Assembly: GCA_016199905.1 (NCBI GenBank)
Contig: JACQFU010000341.1
Span: forward strand, 1-5,677
Length of the DNA: 5,677 bases
From: Candidatus Wallbacteria bacterium
Lineage (GTDB): Bacteria > Muiribacteriota > UBA6191 > JACPRK01
Direction: 5' to 3'
Shown: one piece after another, positions 1 to 5,677 of the stretch
Numbering within the stretch: the first letter of the stretch is position 1
Layout of the letters: each line of letters opens with the position of its first letter
The notes under the pieces: model-generated
Told to the model about the DNA's origin: nothing
What the model saw: the letters and a program-made list of their open reading frames with translations, nothing else
Database searches by the model: none
Position numbers and translations under genes: made by a program

Positions 1-124
1 CGAAGAGATGCGGGCGATGGGAGCCGAAGCCCGGGGCCGGTTCCTCGCGCGGCACGGGCCCGGCACGGCTTGGACGACGCTCAACGAGATCTACTCGCGA
101 GCAGCCGAACGCCGGCGCCGGTAG
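1..124 (+). CDS. C-terminal end of a glycosyltransferase, probably GT4 family (partial)
   Basis: Partial gene entering from the left edge; the first complete codon begins at base 2 and the frame ends at TAG 122-124. The 40 visible residues start EEMRAMGAEARGRFLARHGP and continue to a LNEIYSRA segment with a final run of four Arg. This pattern (helix with MGA.AR.RF..RHG, a short linker, then L..IY near the end) is typical of the extreme C-terminus of GT4 (GT-B fold) glycosyltransferases, where the last helix packs back on the N-terminal domain. No catalytic residue is visible, so donor and acceptor cannot be given. It is convergent with the YfhO-family gene and overlaps it by 34 bp. Its setting beside flippase and polymerase genes supports a cytoplasmic sugar transferase. 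The assignment rests on a short tail; another helical C-terminus is possible. Confidence 0.55.
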   Translation, partial: EEMRAMGAEARGRFLARHGPGTAWTTLNEIYSRAAERRRR

Positions 125-2319
125 GCTCCCAGACAGACGAGGGCCAGGAGCACACCGGAGACTTCCGTCACGGCAAGCCCCTGACGGACGCTCGCCGGAT
201 CGAAGCGAAACGTGACGTCGTGAGCGCCGCGGCCGAGCCAAACGCCCCGCAGCACGCAATCGCAAACCACCGGCGCGCTCGGATGACCGTCGACGTCGGC
301 CGTCCAGCCGGGATAGGCGAGATCGGCGAGGACCAGCAGGCCGCCGGAAGCCATGTCGACCCGAAGCCGGACTCGGGTTGACGATTCCTCCACCAGCGCG
401 ACCGGTGTGCACGGAAGCCCGGGCTGTTGGCGAAGGCCGGCGGGAGGCGGGCTGTCGACGAGCACCTCGCCGCAAGGAGTCAGAGTCGGCTTCGAGGCCA
501 TGTCCGGCGCTGCGACGCGCCACGAGTAGACTGCTCGCGCTCTCGGGCAAGTATTCCGGATTTCGTAGACGCACCCGTCCTGCAGCGCGGCGAGCCGGAC
601 CAGGCCGAGCCGTTCGAGGTCCCGCCGGGTCGACAGCACGTAGCGGCAGCTCAACGCTCGCAGCTTCGGAAGCTCCCGCTCGAGGACGTCCAAGGGAACC
701 GATTTTCTTCCGATCGCCACGTCCACGGCCGCCAGGTCGTCGAGGAACGCGAAGTACGGATAGGGTGCCAGCGAATCGAAGACGCCGACGGACTGGATTC
801 CGTGCAGCAGATTGGCGTTCTCCACTCCGCCAAGGTAGTAGCCGCCCGGATAGGTGGAAAAATCGGGGCCCAGGTGAAAGTAGACGCGGCCGCGCTGCCG
901 CGCCTGGAGATAGCGGCTGATGCCCGGTTGAGCGAGATACTCGGGGACGGTGCGAACCTGCTGCGGCAAGAGCTCCGACACGGTCGCGGAGACGATCAGA
1001 CCGCCCGTCACGAGCGCGCCTGCAGGGCCCCGCAGGGCATGCGCTACGACCGCGACCAGAGCGGCCAGCGCGGGCGGCTGCCAGGTCGTCCAAAGCGACG
1101 GATCGAACGTCTGGCGCAGGGTGCGCGCCATTTGTTCGACCTTCGCGTCGTAATGCTCGGGCGGGTTTCTCTTGAAGCGCTGGGAGAGGAAGAGGCGGTG
1201 CGCGGCGGCCTTGCCGAACGTCTCGATGCGCGCGCCGGCCAGGTCCAGCGTGACGGCAGATCCGCCCACGAACAGGGTCGTCGCGGCCGCGAGCGAGCAG
1301 AGCACTTTTCGCGCTCCGGGCGGCGTCTGCCCCGAACGTCTCCATCCCAGCAGAGCGTCCGTGCCCACGGCGGCCAGCAAGGAGATGCCGATGGCCGAGA
1401 GGAACAGGAACCGGATCGGATGCCTGAACGAGTCGAATCCGGGCAACTGAATCGGCAGGTCTGCCAGCGGGGGTACGAGCAGCGACAGCAGGGCCGGCGG
1501 CAGGAAGGATTGCTGAACGAGCAGCTCGTACTTGTCGCCTGCCGCCCGGATCGAGAGTTGGGCCATCTCTCGAGTCGGCAGGAGTTGCGCGCCGCTCAGG
1601 CCGATCGCCAGCAGGCCGATCAGGAGCGTGGCTCCGAAGCCGGCGGCAGCGCGCGACCTGGAAGACGCTGCCAGAGCGGCCGTGGTCCCCAGCAGCATGG
1701 CGAGGATACCCATGAACGTGATCTGCGGATGTCCGCCCAGGATCATGAGCGCCGTGGCCGCCACGGCCAGCAGCAGGTTCCACGGCCCGCCAAGCTCGAC
1801 GAACCTGGCCTGCAGGACCCATGCGACCGGTAGCCACGCGCCGGGTCTCAGGGCCGACAGGCCGATGAAGCCGCCGGCCCGCGTGCTGCCGAACGTGTAC
1901 GCCAAGGCCGCGACACTCGCGCCGAAAGGCCCGCACCCGAAGTGGCGCAACAGCGCGTACATGCCGAGCAACGCAACGCCGATGTGGACGACGTGCATCA
2001 GCGTCATGGCCGTATCGAACGGGAACCAACGGAGGAGCAGCGCGTTCTGCGGGCTCAACGTCCCCGGCTGCAAAGATGCCAGAACGGGGTACCCGATGCC
2101 GACCTCCGGGCTCCAGTGCGGCAGCTCTCCTCTCGAAAACGCGAGGGCCACCTGGCGCAGCATCGGAAAAAAGCCGAAAAGGTTGTCTCCGCCGATGTCG
2201 GGCAGCGTGCCGGCGGCCAGCGGCACGAAGTAGAGCCCGAGCGGAAGGGCTGCGAGCAACGCGCCGGCAATCACATCCGCAAACCAACGCGAGCGTGGCG
2301 GTTGCGGTTGCGCGTTCAC
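91..2319 (-). CDS. YfhO-family membrane protein, putative GT-C glycosyltransferase
   Basis: 742 residues from a GTG start. I chose this start because it overlaps the upstream stop as GTGA, has AAGGAG 11 bases upstream, and begins just before the first membrane helix (about residues 14-36); the same frame stays open further upstream only as a shadow of the polymerase gene. YfhO hallmarks: first outer loop with D41 and GGDN (43-46), then GELPHWSPEVGIGYPVLASL (64-83); helices with AWLPVAW (161-167) and GGHPQ (195-199); RHPIRFLFLSAIG (299-311); then a C-terminal soluble part with VFDSLAPYPYF (513-523), CRYVLS (558-563), YPGW..DVDG (669-678), G.H.V.F.FDP (698-708) and a last helix (about 719-733) before an Arg-rich tail. 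YfhO proteins are GT-C-like enzymes implicated in adding sugars to surface polymers outside the membrane, presumably from polyprenyl-phosphate sugars. Here it probably decorates the polymer of this locus. Family call is strong; substrate is unknown. Confidence 0.9.
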   Translation of the reverse strand: MNAQPQPPRSRWFADVIAGALLAALPLGLYFVPLAAGTLPDIGGDNLFGFFPMLRQVALAFSRGELPHWSPEVGIGYPVLASLQPGTLSPQNALLLRWFPFDTAMTLMHVVHIGVALLGMYALLRHFGCGPFGASVAALAYTFGSTRAGGFIGLSALRPGAWLPVAWVLQARFVELGGPWNLLLAVAATALMILGGHPQITFMGILAMLLGTTAALAASSRSRAAAGFGATLLIGLLAIGLSGAQLLPTREMAQLSIRAAGDKYELLVQQSFLPPALLSLLVPPLADLPIQLPGFDSFRHPIRFLFLSAIGISLLAAVGTDALLGWRRSGQTPPGARKVLCSLAAATTLFVGGSAVTLDLAGARIETFGKAAAHRLFLSQRFKRNPPEHYDAKVEQMARTLRQTFDPSLWTTWQPPALAALVAVVAHALRGPAGALVTGGLIVSATVSELLPQQVRTVPEYLAQPGISRYLQARQRGRVYFHLGPDFSTYPGGYYLGGVENANLLHGIQSVGVFDSLAPYPYFAFLDDLAAVDVAIGRKSVPLDVLERELPKLRALSCRYVLSTRRDLERLGLVRLAALQDGCVYEIRNTCPRARAVYSWRVAAPDMASKPTLTPCGEVLVDSPPPAGLRQQPGLPCTPVALVEESSTRVRLRVDMASGGLLVLADLAYPGWTADVDGHPSAPVVCDCVLRGVWLGRGAHDVTFRFDPASVRQGLAVTEVSGVLLALVCLGAYRRRRSAARE

Positions 2320-3632
2320 GATCGAACCGGCTCCTTGCGTCGCCGCCGCTGCCAGCCCATCCCCAGACACCCCGTCACGCACAAGATGAACGGCGGCTCC
2401 TCGAGCCACATGAAGGTCACGCCAAGCACCAGCGCGGTCGCGAGCACGGCGCGCTCTATCCAGGAGTCGGCGCACATCCGCCAGACCAGGCCCCAGGTCG
2501 CGAGGTAGAGGGCCAGGCCGCACCATCCCAGATCGCCGAGCGTGGCCCCGTAAGAGTGCAGCGGAGAGAAGGCGCTGGAGCCCTGAGCGTGGCTCGAAAG
2601 CCAGAAGTTGTCGCTGATGAAGAAGACCTTGTCGAAGACGTTGCTCTCCGTGAGGCCCAGCGGCTCCAGATACTCGCGGTAGACCGGCGCCAGCCAGGCG
2701 AGCCGGCTGAAGCCGTGCCCCGGCCCGATTCCGAAGACGTACTGCAGGGGATTGGTGATTTCCCGGGCGATTATCGCCGGGCCCACCAGTTTGAGTCGAA
2801 GGACCAGGAGCATGGTGTCCTCCGAGAAGACATGCCGAAACATCGGACTGTACACGGGCAGGGCTATCTGAGCCGACACCACGAGCAGAATTGCAGCCAG
2901 GATCACGCGCGGCCGAATCCGCGTGAAACCGAGCTGGCCCAGCGTCGCCAGGAGCATGCCTAGGATGAATGCCGCTAGCACCTGTTTGCTGTCGCAGGCC
3001 TTGATGACGCCGAGCGCGAGCGCCATCGGCAGAACTCGCATCGCCTTGGTGCCTCGATCGCGGCGGGCGAGAATGAAGGCTGCCGGCAGCAGGGCGAAGG
3101 CGCCTGACAGATGAGCGCCAGCGCCCATCTCCAGGAACAGTCCCGTGACCTCGTCGTTGCGAAGACCCAGCAAGGCCCACTGGCCGAGGGCCATCGCCAG
3201 GTTCAGGGCGAAGCAGCCGAAGAACACGCGCTCGAAGCGCGAGATCGCTTGCTCGGTCCAGATCCCGGCGCTGAACACGGCCAGCAGGAGGAACGGCTCC
3301 AGCAGCATCACTGCGAGCAACACCACGTTGATGATTCCCGCGCCGTTGAGAGCGGCGGACAGGACGATTTCGACGAACAGCAATCCGCTCAGGCCGAGAA
3401 GGCGCCGGCAGTCTTTCGGCAGCCGGTCCCACCTGGCGAGCAGCAGGAGCATGGGCGGGCAAACAAGGAAGTGAAGGAAGTTGACGACGCTCGGGACTCC
3501 GGCCGCCGACATCGGACGACTCAAAAACGTCAGCGACACCATCAGCACCGGCAGCCATCCCGAGACGAACCCGCGCAACTCGGCGGCGCCGGCCGGTGGT
3601 TGAGGTGCTTCGGGATAGTCGGACGCGGTCAT
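2316..3632 (-). CDS. Wzy-like O-antigen/polysaccharide polymerase (or O-antigen-ligase-like) membrane protein
   Basis: 438 residues with about 11-12 membrane helices: a hydrophilic Pro/Ala-rich N-terminus (1-22), helices from about 24 to 260, a large hydrophilic loop (about 261-360), then two or three more helices to about 427 and a basic tail. This is the layout of the Wzy/WaaL superfamily, which transfers undecaprenyl-linked glycans on the periplasmic face. Supporting motifs are GIGPGHGFSR (301-310) in the large loop and SPLHSYGATLGDLGWCGLAL (356-375), matching the usual His-Asn/Ser then GL.G entry into the next helix. H359 and loop Arg residues (266, 279, 290) are candidate functional positions by analogy with WaaL. 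It starts at ATG, 22 bp after the flippase stop, behind a weak GGAAG with a 10-base spacer, and its TGA overlaps the next gene's GTG. Next to a flippase, polymerase is more likely than ligase, but these cannot be separated by eye. Confidence 0.8.
   Translation of the reverse strand: MTASDYPEAPQPPAGAAELRGFVSGWLPVLMVSLTFLSRPMSAAGVPSVVNFLHFLVCPPMLLLLARWDRLPKDCRRLLGLSGLLFVEIVLSAALNGAGIINVVLLAVMLLEPFLLLAVFSAGIWTEQAISRFERVFFGCFALNLAMALGQWALLGLRNDEVTGLFLEMGAGAHLSGAFALLPAAFILARRDRGTKAMRVLPMALALGVIKACDSKQVLAAFILGMLLATLGQLGFTRIRPRVILAAILLVVSAQIALPVYSPMFRHVFSEDTMLLVLRLKLVGPAIIAREITNPLQYVFGIGPGHGFSRLAWLAPVYREYLEPLGLTESNVFDKVFFISDNFWLSSHAQGSSAFSPLHSYGATLGDLGWCGLALYLATWGLVWRMCADSWIERAVLATALVLGVTFMWLEEPPFILCVTGCLGMGWQRRRRKEPVRS
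2331..2336 (-). promoter_or_regulatory. Shine-Dalgarno site of the YfhO-family gene
   Basis: The minus strand reads AAGGAG, followed by 11 bases and then the GTG start at 2319. The site lies inside the last codons of the polymerase gene (AAG GAG, Lys-Glu). Together with the GTGA stop/start overlap it decides the start of the YfhO-family gene and points to translational coupling. The spacer is slightly long. Confidence 0.65.
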
Positions 3633-3654
3633 GGAAAAGAGTCTTCCACCGTTC

Positions 3655-5139
3655 TCAGTTTTCTATGGATGCCAGCACTTGGGTCAGCTCTTCATCTTGT
3701 CCCGGATCGACGACGGGCTCCCCGATCAGCTGGAGGAAGCTTTGAACGGCACCCCGCCGCCAGAGCAGCCAGCTCTGCAAGCCTAGTCCGCAGCAAGCCA
3801 CTGCAGCCAGTTGTATCAAACGCGGCAGGACTGTCGTGCCGAGGGCCACGGCCAGCGCGGCAATGGCTGCGCAGCATGCCGTGGTTTGTCCGTAGACGGA
3901 CCATGGCAGGAAGCCGTTTCTGACCGCTCCTACCTGCCGACCGCAGAGCAGGATCATCAAGAGCTGGGTCGCCGTCGCGCTGATCGCCGCCGCCGGCATG
4001 CCGAGGCGCGGGATCAGCGCCAGGTTCAGGCAGAGAGAAAGGCCGATCGAAAGCGCGCTCAGTCCGAGGTTTGCCGAGCTGCGCTTCTCGATGAGCAGCA
4101 CGGTGGAGAAAACGGAGCCGGTGACGGCGCATGGCAGGCTCACGGCGAGAATGGTGAGCGCTCGGCCGCTGGCGGCGAAGGGGGCGCCGAACACGGCGCC
4201 CATCGCGTCGGAGGAGTAGAGACAAAGCACCAGCGCCGCGGGCACGGTCAGGCCCTGGAATACGTGGAGCGCGGCTCGCACCAGTTCGCGAAAGGCCTGC
4301 GGCGAGGTCTTGTGTACGCGCGTCATCGCAGGGAAGAGGATCGGAGGCACGACGGCGAAGTACAGGTCCGATAGGGGCTTCATCATCATCGTCGCCGTGT
4401 GGTAGAGGCCGGCGGCCCCCGCGTCGACGAAGCGGGCCAGCAGCAAGCGATCGACGCGCCCGTACGCGGCGCCAAGCGCGTTTGGCCCTCCGATCCGGAA
4501 GGCTTCCCACAGGAACTCGCCGACGAATCGCCGGTCCACCTCGCCCCCCGGCCGGATGCCGCGCACGCCGAAGGCGACGACATAGGCGATCCCGATCGCG
4601 CATCCGCCGGCCACCTGGGCCCAGAAAGCACCTCTCAGGCCGGCCCCCCGGCTCACCATCCAGACGCCCGAGACGATCACCGCGACGCTGCTGGCAATGT
4701 TGGCTGCGGAGGCCACATGCAGGTCCTCCAGGGCAGCGAAGGTCGCGTCCCCTACGGCCGCCACCGACGCCACCAGCAGGTAGAGCGCCAGGATGCAGCT
4801 GCCCTCTCGCAGCTCGGCCCGCATCGGCGTGGCCGCTGTGGTCGCCAGGAAGAGCACGCTCGCCGCCAGCCCCAGCATCACTCGCAGCCCCAGGAGCGTC
4901 TTGAGGCAGCGAGGCAGCTCGGCTCGCGCGTGTGCGACGCGGCGCACCAACGTGGGGCCGGTCCCCATCTCGGCGGAGAAGGCGAAGACGTACTGCAGCG
5001 AGAGCAGCATCACGTAATCGCCGAAGACGGCCACGCCCAGGGCCCGCGACAGGTAGCCCATCCACAGAAGCGCCAATAGCTTGGACAGGACGTGCCTGGT
5101 GACCAGGGCGCCGAAGTTGCGCAGGAAAGGGTTCCGCAT
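3655..5139 (-). CDS. Wzx-like polysaccharide flippase (MOP superfamily)
   Basis: 494 residues, normal for a Wzx/RfbX-type transporter, with about 12-14 hydrophobic segments. These proteins move undecaprenyl-pyrophosphate-linked repeat units from the cytoplasmic to the outer face of the inner membrane. Family signs: the N-terminal stretch RNFGALVTRHVLSKLLALLW followed by LSRALGVAVFGDYV (30-43) and AEMGTGPTLVRRVAHAR (56-72); the mid-protein segment GRVDRLLLARFVDAGAAGLY (227-246), matching the R.D.lll......vGlY motif; and LNLALIPRLGMPAAAISATA (371-390), matching the lNl.lIP..G..GAA motif. It ends in an unusual hydrophilic acidic tail (about 471-494). The ATG start puts the first helix at the expected place; the nearest purine-rich site, GGAGA at 5153-5157, is 13 bases away, so ribosome binding looks weak and coupling to the upstream gene, which ends 25 bp before, is plausible. 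The broader family also includes exopolysaccharide and teichuronic acid exporters; the specific substrate is not readable. Confidence 0.9.
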   Translation of the reverse strand: MRNPFLRNFGALVTRHVLSKLLALLWMGYLSRALGVAVFGDYVMLLSLQYVFAFSAEMGTGPTLVRRVAHARAELPRCLKTLLGLRVMLGLAASVLFLATTAATPMRAELREGSCILALYLLVASVAAVGDATFAALEDLHVASAANIASSVAVIVSGVWMVSRGAGLRGAFWAQVAGGCAIGIAYVVAFGVRGIRPGGEVDRRFVGEFLWEAFRIGGPNALGAAYGRVDRLLLARFVDAGAAGLYHTATMMMKPLSDLYFAVVPPILFPAMTRVHKTSPQAFRELVRAALHVFQGLTVPAALVLCLYSSDAMGAVFGAPFAASGRALTILAVSLPCAVTGSVFSTVLLIEKRSSANLGLSALSIGLSLCLNLALIPRLGMPAAAISATATQLLMILLCGRQVGAVRNGFLPWSVYGQTTACCAAIAALAVALGTTVLPRLIQLAAVACCGLGLQSWLLWRRGAVQSFLQLIGEPVVDPGQDEELTQVLASIEN

Positions 5140-5164
5140 CAGGCTTGGCAGATCTCCGCGACGC

Positions 5165-5677
5165 TCAGCCTCCGCGCAGCAAGGGACCGTCTCCCAGCAC
5201 CTGGCGCAGCAGACAGCTGAAGTTGTCGTCGTCCCGCAGCAGGCTCTCGGGAGTCAGTCGCGACAAGTAGGGAGCCCACCACATCCTCTCCCACAGATGG
5301 ATGCTGTAGCTGCCGGTCAGCCTGCGAAAGAGCTTCTTGCGGCTCTGAAACCAGTGGAGCTCGGACGGAAAGGGGTGGCATGGTCCGCTCCTGGTGAGCG
5401 CGTTGCGGCCGATGACCGCCAGCCGGAATGCCGCCTCCCTGGGCAGAACCCGCAGATACCTCTTCCAGGTCGAGGCCCAGAGGGCGTGTTCCGGGTCCCT
5501 GGGCATCGGAAAGAAGAAGGAGCTCTCGGGCTCGATGTGGAGCAGCTCGGGGCTCTTGCCGGCGATCAAACCCGGGACGACGACGGCATGCCAGCCGTAG
5601 CGGCTCGGGTCGAACTCGACGAAGCTCTCCTTCCATCTGAGCAGGAACTCCGCGTTGGGCTCGCTGAGGATCACGGC
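5165..5677 (-). CDS. C-terminal part of a putative glycosyltransferase (GT32/DXD sugar-binding type), partial
   Basis: 170 residues are visible, ending at TGA 5165-5167. The frame is open through the right edge (first codon GCC, then GTG), so the GTG at 5672-5674 is probably an internal Val rather than a start. The visible part begins AVILSEPNAEFLLRWKESF, resembling the segment after the DXD motif in glycosyltransferases with the Gly_transf_sug or capsular-synthesis fold, where an n...a.p...fl..w pattern is followed by a GW/H.....P..la...P segment (here YGWHAVVVPGLIAGKSPELL) and an aromatic FFFP patch. YSIHLWERMWW near residues 124-134 matches the common H.W motif near the end of this group. 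The DXD motif itself would lie upstream, outside the window, so activity cannot be judged. It is the first of the four minus-strand genes here, 25 bp before the flippase, and would add a sugar to the lipid-linked unit in the cytoplasm. An overlapping frame ending at 5139 is a shadow: it lacks family motifs and is Arg-rich. Confidence 0.6.
   Translation of the reverse strand, partial: AVILSEPNAEFLLRWKESFVEFDPSRYGWHAVVVPGLIAGKSPELLHIEPESSFFFPMPRDPEHALWASTWKRYLRVLPREAAFRLAVIGRNALTRSGPCHPFPSELHWFQSRKKLFRRLTGSYSIHLWERMWWAPYLSRLTPESLLRDDDNFSCLLRQVLGDGPLLRGG

Noticed and set aside
112..121. CCGGCGCCGG dyad as a possible bidirectional terminator
   Set aside because: It is a loop-less palindrome with no following T-run on either strand, so it does not resemble a rho-independent terminator; it is better explained by Arg codons in GC-rich DNA.
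427..1833. 468-codon open frame on the plus strand, antisense to the YfhO gene
   Set aside because: Its product is rich in Arg, Gln, Glu and Gly with no membrane or family pattern, whereas the opposite strand gives a clear YfhO protein. Long antisense frames are expected in DNA of this composition.
2076..2963. Plus-strand frame of 295 codons across the YfhO/polymerase junction
   Set aside because: It runs antisense to two well-supported genes and has shadow-type composition (Arg, Pro, Gln, Ala), with no recognisable domain.
2320..3558. In-frame upstream extension of the YfhO gene by 413 codons, which would make a 1155-residue protein
   Set aside because: The extension lies wholly within the polymerase gene in another frame, is Arg/Pro/Gly/Ala-rich without recognisable domains, and the GTG at 2319 has a good ribosome-binding site and the classic stop/start overlap. 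It is a high-GC shadow frame, not a fusion.
3633..3654. Possible promoter between flippase and polymerase genes
   Set aside because: The gap is only 22 bp and shows no -10/-35 pair; it is an ordinary intra-operon spacer with a weak ribosome-binding site (GGAAG).
3692..5065. 457-codon minus-strand frame inside the flippase gene
   Set aside because: The predicted protein is Arg/Gly/Pro-rich and without motifs; the overlapping frame encodes an unmistakable flippase with hydrophobic helices.
5139..5636. Minus-strand frame of 165 codons reaching up to the flippase start
   Set aside because: It overlaps the glycosyltransferase-like frame, has low-complexity Arg-rich composition, and lacks the aromatic motifs seen in the other frame.

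Overview
The window is about two-thirds G+C and almost completely coding. It looks like part of a polysaccharide (O-antigen, capsule or exopolysaccharide) biosynthesis locus of a high-GC bacterium. The Wzx-type flippase and Wzy-type polymerase suggest the Wzx/Wzy-dependent pathway, which is commonest in Gram-negative bacteria. Nothing here (no rRNA, no tRNA, no lineage marker) identifies the genus.

Layout: four genes lie head to tail on the minus strand. In order of transcription they are: (1) the C-terminal 170 residues of a glycosyltransferase-like protein resembling the sugar-binding DXD/GT32 type (5165-5677, N-terminus beyond the right edge); (2) a complete Wzx-like polysaccharide flippase (3655-5139); (3) a complete Wzy/O-antigen-ligase-like membrane protein (2316-3632); (4) a complete YfhO-family GT-C membrane protein (91-2319). 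The gaps are 25 bp and 22 bp, and the last two genes overlap by 4 bp (GTGA), so a single transcript is likely. On the plus strand at the left edge is the last ~40 codons of a convergent gene that looks like the C-terminus of a GT4-type glycosyltransferase; it overlaps the end of the YfhO gene tail to tail by 34 bp.

Likely joint role (inference): cytoplasmic glycosyltransferases build a lipid-linked repeat unit, the flippase moves it across the inner membrane, the Wzy-like protein polymerises it (or ligates it), and the YfhO-like protein adds a side-branch sugar on the outer face from a polyprenyl-phosphate-sugar donor. No chain-length regulator, export protein or nucleotide-sugar enzyme is in the window, so the polymer class cannot be named.

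There is no gene-free stretch over 30 bp. I saw no RNA gene, insertion sequence, CRISPR array, convincing promoter or rho-independent terminator. The many other long open frames are the usual shadows of high-GC coding DNA. This is a coherent but largely conventional locus; the most interesting points are the YfhO protein coupled to Wzy and the antisense overlap of two C-termini.
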